Source: Actinomycetota bacterium
Lineage (GTDB): Bacteria; Actinomycetota; Nitriliruptoria; Nitriliruptorales; Nitriliruptoraceae
Assembly: GCA_019347575.1 (NCBI GenBank)
Contig: JAHWKY010000005.1
Span: 62,001 to 126,000 of the forward strand
Reading direction: 5' to 3'
Length of the DNA stretch: 64,000 nt
This document shows positions 26,863-39,912 of this stretch, piece after piece. The notes under the pieces were generated by a model. It ran no database searches, was not told the DNA's origin, and saw only the letters and a list, made by a program, of their open reading frames with translations. Position 1 is the first letter of the stretch; each line of letters opens with the position of its first letter. Both the position numbers and the translations under genes were made by a program.

Positions 26863-27645
26863 TCAGAAGGCGGGAGGGCGCTTCTCGCGGATCGCGGCCA
26901 GTCCCTCGGCGAGGTCGACCGTGCCGTAGTTGGTCGACTGGGCCGCGGCCTCGACGTCGAGCTGTTCCTCGAGCGTGTTGTCCCACGTCACGGTGAGGGA
27001 GCGCTTGAGCTGTCGGACCACGACCGGTGAGGCGGCGGCGATCCGACGCGCACGGTCGAGGGCGTGATCGAGCACCCCGTCGGCGGGGAGCACGCCGAGG
27101 GCGAGTTCGATGTCGCCCGCTTCCTGGCCGCTGATCAGTCGGCCCGTGTACAGCAGCTCCGCTGCGCGCTGGCGACCCACGAGCCGGGGGAGCAGCCACG
27201 ACGCCGCCATCCCTGGATGCAGCCCGAGCTGCGCGAAGTTGAGTCCGACCTTCGCCTCCTCCGCGACGATCAGCAGGTCACACGCCATCGCGACGCACAG
27301 ACCCGCCCCGATCGCGTGGCCGTTCACAGCCGCGATCACCGGCACTGGCAGCTCGCGCACCGACAGGAACAGCCCGTAGAAGCGGCGCATGTCCGCGGTC
27401 GCGTCGTAGCCCTCGTCGCGGGTGCGGCGGGCGTGCTCCTCGAGCATCCCGAGATCCCCTCCGGCACAGAACGCCGGCGGCGTCCCGGTCAGCACGGCCG
27501 ACCGGAGATCCTCATCACGAGCCAGGTCGGCGAAGGCGCCGTGGAGCGCCTCTCCCATCGCGACTGACATCGCGTTGCGGCGGTCGGGATCGTTGAGCGT
27601 GATGGTGGCCACTCCGCCGTCACGGGCCACCTCGACCAGTGCCAT
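26863..27645 (-). CDS. Enoyl-CoA hydratase/isomerase family protein
   Basis: This 260-residue crotonase-fold protein contains TGTPPAFCAGGDLGMLEEH, the first oxyanion-hole segment, and IAAVNGHAIGAGLCVAMACD, the second. The C-terminal helix follows the usual plan. At the positions of the classic hydratase glutamates it has LGLHPGMAASWLLPRLVG, so the usual acid/base pair is only partly conserved and an isomerase or hydrolase activity is possible. The ATG at 27645 has GGGAGGG upstream. It converges on the TetR gene with 12 bases between stops. Confidence 0.9.
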   Translation of the reverse strand: MALVEVARDGGVATITLNDPDRRNAMSVAMGEALHGAFADLARDEDLRSAVLTGTPPAFCAGGDLGMLEEHARRTRDEGYDATADMRRFYGLFLSVRELPVPVIAAVNGHAIGAGLCVAMACDLLIVAEEAKVGLNFAQLGLHPGMAASWLLPRLVGRQRAAELLYTGRLISGQEAGDIELALGVLPADGVLDHALDRARRIAAASPVVVRQLKRSLTVTWDNTLEEQLDVEAAAQSTNYGTVDLAEGLAAIREKRPPAF

Positions 27646-27804
27646 GCGCGCCCTCCCGGTCCGTGACGAGACTAACGCCCGGTGTGGTCGGGCCGACCGG
27701 GTCGGCGAGGTCGGGGCTCCGGTCCGGTGTCCGAACGGCAGGTGAAGGCAGGGACGGGCGGTCACGGCCGACGGCACGTTGCCGCATCCGTTCCGGAGGA
27801 GCCC

Positions 27805-29508
27805 TTGCGCCGCAGCGACCTGGTCAGCGCACGTCTGGACCGCGTGATCCCGGCGGCGCTGTTCACCGCGTTCCTGGCGCTGCGCCTGCCCTTGCGGAGC
27901 GGCTTCCTCGTCAACTGGGACGCGGTCAACTACGCGCTGGGCCTCGAGGTGATCGACCTCGAGCACCACCAGCCTCACCCCCCGGGCTACCTCGGCTTCA
28001 TCCTGCTCGGGCGCGCGGCGCGGCTGGTCACCGGCGACGCCAACGCAGCCTTGACCGTGGTCAGTGTGATCGCGGGCGCCGCCATCCCGGCGCTGTTCTA
28101 CCTGCTCGCCCGCCGCGTGCTGCGTCGTCCGTTCGCCGTCGGAGGCGCGATCCTGCTCGGGAGCTCGCCGGTCGTCTGGTACTACAGCGTCGTCGCGCTG
28201 AGCTACGCCGTGGGCGGCGCGCTGGTGCTGGCCGTGGTCTACGCCGCCCACCGCGCGCGGACCGACGCGTCACGCGGTTGGCTCATCGGCGCCGCCGTCG
28301 CGCTTTCGGCACTCGGCGCGGTTCGCCAGATCGACATGGCGTTGCTGCTCCCCGTGGTGATCTGGGCGGCGGTGCCCTTCGAGCACCGCACACGCATCCG
28401 GGGCGCCGTCGCCCTCGTGCTGACCTCGCTGCTGTGGGGCATCCCGCTGCTGCTCCTCGCGGGTGGCATCGGTGCCTACCTCGACTACGCGACCGGACTG
28501 GCCACGTTCGCGGGAGGACGCACGTGGCTGGGATCGTTCGACCCGGTGGGGATGGCACAGAACTTCGGGCTCGTCGCACTCGGGCTCGTCGTCGGGCTCA
28601 ACGTGCTGCTCCTGCCGTGGGCAGCGTCGACCCTCGGAGGCCAGCGTCCGTTCCGACGTCTGGACGCGGCGACACGCCAGCTCGTGCTCCTGTGGACGGT
28701 CCCGGCGCTGCTGGTCTTCCTCCTCGTGCACACCGGACAGGTCGGCTACGTCCTCGTCATCCTGCCCGCCGGCGTGCTCGTCGCCACGGCGGCGGCGCAG
28801 GCCCTGGTCGACGAGCGCGCGACCGAGACGCTGCTGCGTCGCGCGTTCCCGCGGCGTCGCACCACGGTCGTGGCAGGGGCCCTGGCGGTCAACCTCATCG
28901 GGTTCTTCGTGCTCCCACCCGTCGGGCACACGGTCCTGTCCGCTCGCGACACGCAGGCCACCGACACCGATCCGCAAGCGACCTTCATCCAGGATCGGAC
29001 GCGCCAGTTCGACCTGCGCCGCAACGACGAGCACTGGGCGGACCTCATCGCGACGGTCGAGCGTTTCGATCCCGACAAGGCGGTCGTCCTCGGGGTGCCG
29101 ACGAGCGGGGGCAGCTTCCGGCACCTGACCTACTACGCCCCGGACCATCTCGTTCTCGGTCTGGGGTTCGATCGTGGCGGACGGTTCGGCGCTCTCGCGA
29201 CCGCTCGGGACCGCACCAGCGACTACAGCATCGACTCGATCGGGGCCGCGCGACCCGAGATCAGCCTGCCAGCGGGGACCAGGTACGTGCTCGTGCCCGA
29301 CCGCGAGGTGGCGGTCGGTCTGCGCTGGGAGGCGCTCCGCCCCGTCAAGGTCCACGATCGGATCGTGCTGTACGCGCTCGCGGTGCCGGACGGGGTGCGG
29401 CTCGTGTTCCACCAGGCGCGTGAGTGGTCGCCGCCGTTCATCGAGCTCGTGCGCCCCGGAGCGGAGCGGTTCGACCGCCGTACGCCGGTCCCAGTCGGGC
29501 ACGCATGA
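27805..29508 (+). CDS. Multi-helix membrane glycosyltransferase-like (GT-C/GT39-type) protein
   Basis: This protein of about 567 residues has some ten membrane helices and a C-terminal soluble domain of about 170 residues. The first extracytoplasmic loop reads FLVNWDAVNYALGLEVID and then HHQPHPPGYLGFI. An acidic residue there followed by H-x-P-x-GY is the pattern of GT-C enzymes that use polyprenyl-phosphate sugars (PMT/ArnT-like). The acceptor is unknown. I use the TTG at 27805, directly after GGAGGAG; GTG starts at 27682 and 27727 are alternatives with poorer ribosome sites. Its last 71 bases overlap the convergent DUF4185 gene. Confidence 0.8.
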   Translation: MRRSDLVSARLDRVIPAALFTAFLALRLPLRSGFLVNWDAVNYALGLEVIDLEHHQPHPPGYLGFILLGRAARLVTGDANAALTVVSVIAGAAIPALFYLLARRVLRRPFAVGGAILLGSSPVVWYYSVVALSYAVGGALVLAVVYAAHRARTDASRGWLIGAAVALSALGAVRQIDMALLLPVVIWAAVPFEHRTRIRGAVALVLTSLLWGIPLLLLAGGIGAYLDYATGLATFAGGRTWLGSFDPVGMAQNFGLVALGLVVGLNVLLLPWAASTLGGQRPFRRLDAATRQLVLLWTVPALLVFLLVHTGQVGYVLVILPAGVLVATAAAQALVDERATETLLRRAFPRRRTTVVAGALAVNLIGFFVLPPVGHTVLSARDTQATDTDPQATFIQDRTRQFDLRRNDEHWADLIATVERFDPDKAVVLGVPTSGGSFRHLTYYAPDHLVLGLGFDRGGRFGALATARDRTSDYSIDSIGAARPEISLPAGTRYVLVPDREVAVGLRWEALRPVKVHDRIVLYALAVPDGVRLVFHQAREWSPPFIELVRPGAERFDRRTPVPVGHA

Positions 29509-30799
29509 GGTAGACGTTGTAGTCATCGAAGCGCGAGAGGGTGAAGTACACCTCCGGTTCCGCCAGCGTCCCGGGGACCAGGTAGGGGGCGTACAGGGTC
29601 GGCACGTCGACGGCGGACACCAGCATGCGGGGCGCCGACCACGGCCCCGTCAACCGCTCCGCCGTCCGGATCTCGACCGCGCCGACGTCGTCGTTGAGGT
29701 ACAGCATCAGCCACCGGCCAAGGCCCAGGCTCCACGCCACCGACAACTCCCCGACCGGCCCGGGCACGACCGGCGCCGCGGTATCCGGATCGGCCGACCA
29801 ACCACCGCCGTCCCAGTACCGCCACGCGCGGACGTCGAGCAGGTCGCGCAGCGGCACACGCGCCAGGTGTGCCGCGCCGTCCCTCCCGGCCGGGATGCCC
29901 AGGACGTGCACATCGTCGCCCTGCTCGCCCCCGGTCACGAACGCGACCTGCGCGAAGTTGCTCGCCGCTGACCACCGTGCGCCCCGCAGGCGCTGCCAGG
30001 TGACACCGTCGTCGTCCGAGACCGCCAGGCCGGAGTGGTTGACGACCCAGCTACCTGGTGGTCCCCAACAGCGCACGGACATGTAGTGCAGCACCATCCT
30101 GTCGCCGAGGGAGATCCCGTTGGTGGGGATCACCGTCTCCTCCCACCCGCGCAGCTTCAGCGATCCGAGTAGCTCGCGTGCTCGTCCGCTTCCGTCCTCG
30201 ACCATGCCGGTGAAGATCAGGCCATCCTCGAGCGGTCCAGGATCCGTCCACGCGAGCACGTTGCTGCGCCACCCCGACCGGTCCGGTCCCGCGAACGTGT
30301 CGCCGAACACGACCGCGAGACGGTCCCGGTGCTCGAACATGTGACCGAGGTCGGTCCCCGCGACCTCCCAGCGGGTGAACGTGCGGTTCACCGATCCGGG
30401 GCCCGTGATCTTCGCGACCGGCGCCACCCCGTGGACCGCGACCGGCGGCCGGTGTCGGTCGGGTTCACGATCGCGCTTGAGCTGCGCGAGCTCGGCCCCT
30501 TCGGGATCGGCCGTCCCTTCCGACGGCTTCGGCTTCTCGAGGCAACGTGGAGGCAGCCCCAGGCCCAGCTCGGACGCCACGTCCGGGACGAGGCCCGCCG
30601 TCGTCAGCAACGCCCCGCAGGCGAGCAGCGCGACGCTGCTGGATCGTTCGACCGTGCGGAACCAGCACGGTCGTCTGGATCGCGCACGGAGGAGGAACAG
30701 GACCCCGACGAGCAGCGCTACGCCTCCAGCGGCGACCAGCTGTAGCAAGATCCGTTCCGACGTCCGACATCCACTGACGCTACGCCTGTCGGCCGCCAT
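29438..30799 (-). CDS. DUF4185 domain protein with N-terminal membrane helices
   Basis: This 453-residue protein has two N-terminal hydrophobic helices (about residues 17-38 and 54-74). A Pro/Glu-rich linker and a DUF4185 domain from about residue 130 follow: TFTRWEVAGTDLGHMFEHRD, FGDTFAG, WRSNVLAWTDPG, then the conserved VVNHSGLAVSDDDGVTW. DUF4185 is a beta-propeller related to glycoside hydrolase families, so carbohydrate binding or cleavage at the cell surface is plausible. The C-terminal coding part overlaps the 3' end of the GT-C-like gene on the other strand by 71 bases. Both look real in that overlap, so mutual antisense control is possible. Confidence 0.86.
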   Translation of the reverse strand: MAADRRSVSGCRTSERILLQLVAAGGVALLVGVLFLLRARSRRPCWFRTVERSSSVALLACGALLTTAGLVPDVASELGLGLPPRCLEKPKPSEGTADPEGAELAQLKRDREPDRHRPPVAVHGVAPVAKITGPGSVNRTFTRWEVAGTDLGHMFEHRDRLAVVFGDTFAGPDRSGWRSNVLAWTDPGPLEDGLIFTGMVEDGSGRARELLGSLKLRGWEETVIPTNGISLGDRMVLHYMSVRCWGPPGSWVVNHSGLAVSDDDGVTWQRLRGARWSAASNFAQVAFVTGGEQGDDVHVLGIPAGRDGAAHLARVPLRDLLDVRAWRYWDGGGWSADPDTAAPVVPGPVGELSVAWSLGLGRWLMLYLNDDVGAVEIRTAERLTGPWSAPRMLVSAVDVPTLYAPYLVPGTLAEPEVYFTLSRFDDYNVYLMRARLGPAYGGRTAPLRGARAR

Positions 30800-30847
30800 G
30801 GCCCGGACCGAAGTAGGGGTCCGAGGACCTCGGCCGGAAGTCCGCGG

Positions 30848-32560
30848 TCAGCTGACCAGGGGGAGGCGCAGCGCGGCCGGAGCGTGCTCGGGGACGGAAG
30901 GCTGGCGGGGCGGCACCGGCGCGACCCGCCGGTAGGGCTGACCCAGCGGCGGCCGGGGATCCTCCTCGCCGCGGTTGGGCCACAGCGCCATGGCCCGCTC
31001 GGTCATCGCCGTGATCGTCAGCGACGGGTTGACGCCGAGGTTCGCCGTGATGGCGGCTCCGTCGCAGATGTGCAGCCCGGGGCAGCCGTACACGCGGTGG
31101 TAGGGATCGATCACACCTGACGCGGGCGAGTCCCCGATGGGCGCTCCGCCGATGAAGTGCGCGGTCGTAGGCACGTTGAGCACCGCCTCGGCCCACGACC
31201 CGCCCGGGTAGCCGTCGATGCGGTCGGCGACCCTGCGGGTGAACTCGTTGCCGACCGGTATCCAGCGGGGGTTCGGGGCGCCGTGGCCCTGCCGCGTGGA
31301 CAGCTTCCAACCGAACAGCCCACGCTTGCGGAACACCTGGAGCGAGTTGTCCAGGCTCTGCATCACGAGCACGATGATCGTGCGCTCCGACCACCTCCGC
31401 ACCGACAGCGACCGCAGGAAGACGATCGGGTGGCGCAGGATCTCGAGGAGGAAGCGCAGGAACCGGGGCACGTTGCCCCCACCGTCGACCATCAGCGTCG
31501 CGAGCATGCCCATCACGTTGCTGCCGCGGCCGTATCGGACCGGTTCGATGTGGGTGTTCTCGTCGGGGTGGACCGACGACGTGATCGCGATGCCGCGCGA
31601 GTAGTCGGTCTTGGCGGTCCGGGCCTGCGCCCCGAGGATGGCCTCGGAGTTCGTGCGCGACAGCGCCCCGAGCCGGTCAGAGATCGCGGGCAACGAGCCC
31701 TCCGCCTTCAGGCGGTGCAGCAGCTTCTGGGTGCCGAGCGCCGAGGCAGCCAGCACGACCTGCTCCGCGTACCACTCACGCCGACCTCTGCGTCCCGACG
31801 CCCCCGGTGGCTGGGTGACCACGAGGTACCCGCCCTCGGCGCGCGGCCGTACGTCGCGGACCTCGTGCTCGGGGTGGACGACCGCCCCGAGCTTCTCCGC
31901 GAGGTAGAGGTAGTTCGCCGTGAGGTCGTTCTTGGCCCCGTGGCGGCAGCCGGTCATGCACTCGCCACACCGGATGCAGCCCACACGGTCGGGACCCTCC
32001 CCGCCGAAGTAGGGGTCGGGCACCCGTTGACCGGGAACGCCGAAGTACACCCCCACAGGGGTCGGATGGTAGGTCTCGCCGAACCCCATCTCGTCCGCGA
32101 CGTCCTTGATGACGCGGTCGGCCTCGGTCTCGAACGGTGTCTCGGTGACGCCGAGCATGCGCTTGGCCTGGTCGTAGTGGGGCGCCAGTTCGCTGCGCCA
32201 GTCCGTGATGTGGGCCCACTGGGGGTCGTCGTAGAACGGTTGGAGCGGTTCGTAAAGGGTGTTGGCGTACACGAGCGACCCGCCGCCGACGCCGGCGCCG
32301 CTGACGACCATCACATCCTTGAGCAGCGACACACGCTGGATCCCCTTCAGACCCAACTTCGGCGCCCAGAGGAAGTTGCGCACGTCCCACGACGTCGTCG
32401 GCAGCGTGTCGGCGTCGAAGCGGCGGCCGGCTTCCATGACCCCGACGCGGTAGCCCTTCTCGGTCAGGCGTAACGCGCTGACGCTGCCCCCGAACCCGCT
32501 TCCGACGACGATGACGTCGTAACCGTGGTCGCGCTCGCGGGTCGGATCGTGCTCGGACAC
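30848..32560 (-). CDS. GMC-family oxidoreductase, ChoD-type cholesterol oxidase-like
   Basis: This 570-residue FAD enzyme has an N-terminal dinucleotide-binding fold (DVIVVGSGFGGSVSALRLTE) followed by the GMC signature region GAGVGGGSLVYANTLYEP. The C-terminal GMC motif CDGAAITANLGVNPSLTITA is also present. A Cys-rich segment CIRCGECMTGCRHGAKN (about residue 205) lies in the substrate domain, as in the mycobacterial ChoD group, and resembles a ferredoxin-type cluster. The alcohol substrate is unproven; steroid or terpenoid alcohols are typical. The GTG at 32560 has GGAGG five bases upstream. It is divergent from gltB. Confidence 0.9.
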   Translation of the reverse strand: MSEHDPTRERDHGYDVIVVGSGFGGSVSALRLTEKGYRVGVMEAGRRFDADTLPTTSWDVRNFLWAPKLGLKGIQRVSLLKDVMVVSGAGVGGGSLVYANTLYEPLQPFYDDPQWAHITDWRSELAPHYDQAKRMLGVTETPFETEADRVIKDVADEMGFGETYHPTPVGVYFGVPGQRVPDPYFGGEGPDRVGCIRCGECMTGCRHGAKNDLTANYLYLAEKLGAVVHPEHEVRDVRPRAEGGYLVVTQPPGASGRRGRREWYAEQVVLAASALGTQKLLHRLKAEGSLPAISDRLGALSRTNSEAILGAQARTAKTDYSRGIAITSSVHPDENTHIEPVRYGRGSNVMGMLATLMVDGGGNVPRFLRFLLEILRHPIVFLRSLSVRRWSERTIIVLVMQSLDNSLQVFRKRGLFGWKLSTRQGHGAPNPRWIPVGNEFTRRVADRIDGYPGGSWAEAVLNVPTTAHFIGGAPIGDSPASGVIDPYHRVYGCPGLHICDGAAITANLGVNPSLTITAMTERAMALWPNRGEEDPRPPLGQPYRRVAPVPPRQPSVPEHAPAALRLPLVS

Positions 32561-32602
32561 GGTGACCTCCGTGGGGGGCGCGGCAGGGTACGTCGCCGAG
32601 CC

Positions 32603-32679
32603 TTGGGGACGACGCTGGCGGCCGGGTAGCATGTCTCACGAGCAACGGCGCTCCGCACGCGGGGCGCCGTTCGTCGTTT
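32603..32679 (+). promoter_or_regulatory. gltB promoter and terminator-like leader hairpin
   Basis: A -35-like TTGGGG (32603-32608) and -10-like TAGCAT (32627-32632) are 18 bases apart. Just downstream is a hairpin of 12-13 pairs: AACGGCGCTCCGC (32644-32656) against GCGGGGCGCCGTT (32659-32671), with one U-G pair and a very tight loop. TCGTCGTTT follows. A terminator-like stem between promoter and the gltB start at 32752 suggests attenuation or a processed leader. No known riboswitch fold was recognised. Confidence 0.45.
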
Positions 32680-32751
32680 CCCGATGGTCCTACCCGATCG
32701 GTCGTTCGCGACGACGGCGTGCCCTCCACCCTTGACCTCCCGGAGGCTGCC

Positions 32752-37389
<4,638 letters not shown>

Positions 37390-37442
37390 CGCGGGGCACA
37401 GCCTGGCCGGTCAGCTGCGTGATCGTGCCGTTGAACTGCCAC

Positions 37443-37471
37443 CGCCGGCGCCCCGTCACGGGGCGCCGGCG
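37443..37471. terminator. Bidirectional terminator hairpin, 13-bp perfect stem
   Basis: CGCCGGCGCCCCG (37443-37455) pairs perfectly with CGGGGCGCCGGCG (37459-37471), with a three-base loop TCA. The loop is the stop codon (TGA on the minus strand) of the small gene at 37456-37650, and the right arm encodes its last residues. The hairpin also lies 53 bases after the gltB stop, so it can serve both strands. Confidence 0.7.
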
Positions 37472-37650
37472 AGGCGTTCACCGAAGCGGACAAGCCGCTG
37501 GCCTGCGGCGACGCGGGCGCGGCGGGCGAGACGGCTCGAACGGCTGCGGTGAGCCGCCCGTGCGACCGCTTCGTGCTGCGCACGTGCCGACGCCTGGCGC
37601 ATCTCACGCTCGCGCATGAGCGCGAGCTCATCGAAGAGGTTGGGGCCCAT
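37456..37650 (-). CDS. Small basic helical protein (64 residues)
   Basis: This 64-residue protein begins MGPNLFDELALMREREMRQA and is rich in Arg and Ala, helical throughout, with a net positive charge. There is no membrane segment. The ATG at 37650 is preceded by CCAGGAGGAACCACG, one of the strongest ribosome sites in the window, which supports a real gene. Its final codons form one arm of the terminator at 37443-37471. It lies downstream of a 27-codon frame and a hairpin. The function is unknown; nucleic-acid or membrane association is only a guess from composition. Confidence 0.65.
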   Translation of the reverse strand: MGPNLFDELALMREREMRQASARAQHEAVARAAHRSRSSRLARRARVAAGQRLVRFGERLAGAP

Positions 37651-37712
37651 CGTGGTTCCTCCTGGGATGGTTGGGGTGGTGCGATTCCCGCCGTTCCCCT
37701 GGAGAAACGAGA

Positions 37713-37737
37713 GAGACGGCGGGGACGCCGCCGTCTC
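37713..37737 (-). terminator. Hairpin between two tiny genes, terminator or attenuator
   Basis: GAGACGGCGG (37713-37722) pairs perfectly with CCGCCGTCTC (37728-37737) around a five-base loop. On the minus strand the stem is followed by TCTCGTTTCTCC, moderately U-rich. It separates the 27-codon frame from the 64-codon gene, so it could end the first transcript or attenuate the second. Confidence 0.55.
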
Positions 37738-37757
37738 GGTAACGATGCGGTGCAGAC

Positions 37758-37841
37758 CTACCGATCCGGTGGCAGCGAGACGGCGCACGGCGCGACGAGG
37801 TACGTCGCCCAGCCGAGCGTCGCGGTCATCGTCTTCGCCAT
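37758..37841 (-). CDS. 27-residue peptide, possible leader peptide
   Basis: This tiny frame begins MAKTMTATLGWATYLVAPCA and ends VSLPPDR, with a central hydrophobic stretch and a single Cys. The ATG at 37841 is preceded by GCAGGGAGGTGACGAC, an excellent ribosome site, which is the main evidence that it is translated. A hairpin follows 20 bases after the stop, then the 64-residue gene. It could be a leader peptide, a small membrane-active peptide or a precursor peptide. No modifying enzyme lies nearby. Confidence 0.45.
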   Translation of the reverse strand: MAKTMTATLGWATYLVAPCAVSLPPDR

Positions 37842-37983
37842 GTCGTCACCTCCCTGCGTGGATCGGTGGTACCGGTGCGTCCCAGCACCGTACGCAAGGC
37901 TCCGGCGTCTGTGAAGCGCGCCGACGATATCGGGCGCGTATCGCACGGTGAGTAGGCTCCGACGAGACCGCGGGAGGCTGCGT

Positions 37984-39111
37984 GTGAGTTCGGTACGGGT
38001 GCTGGTGGGCACGGCCAAGGGTGCGTTCGTCCTGACCGCGGACGGCACCCGTGATCGGTGGCAGGTGGACGGGCCCCACTTCGGTGGCTGGGAGCTGTAC
38101 CACCTCAAGGGCTCGCCGGTGGATGCCGGCCGCATCTACGCCGCGCAGGCGACCTCGTGGTTCGGCCAGGTCATCCAGCGATCCGACGACGGAGGTGCGG
38201 TCTGGGAGGCGGTCGGCAACGACTTCTCCTACGCCACCGTGCCCGGCACCCACCAGTGGTACGACGGGACGCCTCACCCGTGGGAGTTCGCCCGGGTGTG
38301 GCACCTCGAACCCTCGCTCACCGATCCTGACACGGTGTTCGCGGGCGTCGAAGATGCCGCGCTGTTCCGATCCAGCGATGGCGGCGGGACGTGGACCGAA
38401 CTGTCCGGCCTGCGCGAGCACGGCACCGGATCGAAGTGGCAGCCCGGGGCGGGTGGCCTGTGTCTGCACACCATCGTGCAGCACCCGACCGATCCGGACC
38501 GGATGCTCGTCGCGATCTCCGCCGCGGGATGCTTCCGTACGGATGACGGTGGGCAGACGTGGCACGCCGCCAACACCGGGCTGTCATCGGACGAGATCCC
38601 CGATCCGGAGGACGATGTCGGCCACTGCGTCCACAAGGTCGCGCTGCACCCGGACCGCCCCGAGGTGCTGTTCATGCAGAAGCACTGGGATGTGATGCGC
38701 AGCGACGACTTCGGCGGGTCCTGGCGCGAGATCAGCGGCGACCTACCCACGGACTTCGGCTTCGCCATCGACGTGCACGCGCACGAGCCCGACACGGTCT
38801 ACGTCGTCCCGATCACCAGCGACTCCGAGCACTACCCGCCGGACGGGGCCCTCCGCGTCTTCCGCAGCCGCACCGGCGGCGACGAGTGGGAGCCGCTCAC
38901 GGACGGACTGCCCCAGAGCAACTGCTACCTCAACGTGCTCCGCGACTGCCTCGCGGTCGACCGCCTGGATCCCTGCGGCGTCTACTTCGGGACGACGGGA
39001 GGCGACGTGTGGGCGTCGGCCGATGCCGGCGACCGTTGGACCCCGATCGTGCGCGGGCTCCCACGCATCCTGTCGGTCGAGGTGCAGACCCTCGATCCCG
39101 CCGCAGGGTGA
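37984..39111 (+). CDS. BNR/Asp-box beta-propeller (sialidase-like) protein
   Basis: This 375-residue protein is built of Asp-box repeats: [43 protein letters not shown] and [11 protein letters not shown], plus an earlier [11 protein letters not shown]. That makes about six propeller blades. No signal peptide is visible, so it is probably cytoplasmic. The catalytic residues of sialidases are not evident, and an adaptor or sensor role is as likely as hydrolysis. The GTG at 37984 has GGGAGG six bases upstream. Its stop overlaps the MoaD-like gene by 4 bases (GTGA), strongly coupling the two. Confidence 0.88.
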   Translation: MSSVRVLVGTAKGAFVLTADGTRDRWQVDGPHFGGWELYHLKGSPVDAGRIYAAQATSWFGQVIQRSDDGGAVWEAVGNDFSYATVPGTHQWYDGTPHPWEFARVWHLEPSLTDPDTVFAGVEDAALFRSSDGGGTWTELSGLREHGTGSKWQPGAGGLCLHTIVQHPTDPDRMLVAISAAGCFRTDDGGQTWHAANTGLSSDEIPDPEDDVGHCVHKVALHPDRPEVLFMQKHWDVMRSDDFGGSWREISGDLPTDFGFAIDVHAHEPDTVYVVPITSDSEHYPPDGALRVFRSRTGGDEWEPLTDGLPQSNCYLNVLRDCLAVDRLDPCGVYFGTTGGDVWASADAGDRWTPIVRGLPRILSVEVQTLDPAAG

Positions 39112-39416
39112 GCGGGGCCGTGGTCGTCGTGCGGCTGCCGGCGCACCTGCGCAACCTCGCCAAGATCACCGACGAGGTCCACCTCGAGGTCGCAGCTCCG
39201 GTGACCCAGCAGGCGCTGCTCGACGCGCTCGAGGCGACCTACCCGGTCCTGCGCGGCACCGTGCGGGAGCACGGCACGCAGCGGCGGCGCGCGTTCGTGC
39301 GCTTCTACGCCGGCCAGCAGGACCTGTCGCACGAGGAGCCCGACGCCCCGCTGCCCGCTGCGGTCGCGGCGGGCGAGGAGCCGTTCACGATCATCGGAGC
39401 GATGGCCGGCGGGTAG
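39108..39416 (+). CDS. MoaD/ThiS-family ubiquitin-like protein with C-terminal Gly-Gly
   Basis: This 102-residue beta-grasp protein starts at GTG 39108 inside the propeller's stop. It shows the MoaD/ThiS pattern ([20 protein letters not shown], then [16 protein letters not shown]) and ends [13 protein letters not shown]. The terminal Gly-Gly is the site adenylated and thiocarboxylated, or conjugated, in this family. Molybdopterin or thiamin genes are absent nearby. A sulfur-carrier or modifier role tied to the coupled propeller protein is therefore suggested by gene order. Confidence 0.88.
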   Translation: MSGAVVVVRLPAHLRNLAKITDEVHLEVAAPVTQQALLDALEATYPVLRGTVREHGTQRRRAFVRFYAGQQDLSHEEPDAPLPAAVAAGEEPFTIIGAMAGG

Positions 39417-39441
39417 GCGAGGTCGGGGTGGAGCGGGCCCT

Positions 39442-39828
39442 TCAACCCATGCGCTCGCGCTGCAGTTCGGCCGAGAGCCGCCGCATCGAGACGACACCCA
39501 GCAGGCCCCCCTCGCCGATCACGGGCAGGTGACGGAACCCGCGGTCGATCATGACCTGCAGCGCGGCAGCCGCCTCGTCGTCCGCGTTGGCGGTGATCGG
39601 CTCCTCCGTCATCCAGTTGCCGACGGTGGAGGCGTGGGTATCCACACCCGCCGCGCACGCGCGGAGCAGGTCGCGCTCGGTGAAGATGCCGGTGAGTCGG
39701 TCGGCTTCGTCGAGCACGCACACCGAGCCGATGTGGTTCTCGTACATCCGCTTTGCGGCGCGAGCGAGCGGTTCGTGGCGCTCGACCGTGGCGGCATCAC
39801 CGTCGAGGAGCTCACCGAGCTTCGGCAA
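39442..39828 (-). CDS. CBS-pair domain protein
   Basis: This 128-residue stand-alone CBS pair has a first CBS domain with RMYENHIGSVCVLDEADRLT and GIFTERDLLRAC, and a second with MIDRGFRHLPVIGEGGLLGV followed by VSMRRL. Such proteins bind adenine nucleotides and regulate partners; none is obvious here. The TTG at 39828 has GGAGAGG six bases upstream and matches the family start. Longer frames run antisense into the M23 peptidase gene and are not credible. Confidence 0.88.
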   Translation of the reverse strand: MPKLGELLDGDAATVERHEPLARAAKRMYENHIGSVCVLDEADRLTGIFTERDLLRACAAGVDTHASTVGNWMTEEPITANADDEAAAALQVMIDRGFRHLPVIGEGGLLGVVSMRRLSAELQRERMG

Positions 39829-39912
39829 CGGGCAGCCTCTCCGTCGGGTGCAGGCACGGTAGCAGTGGGCTCCGGTAGCCTGCTGTGCGTTCACCGAACG
39901 CCGACGCGGAGC

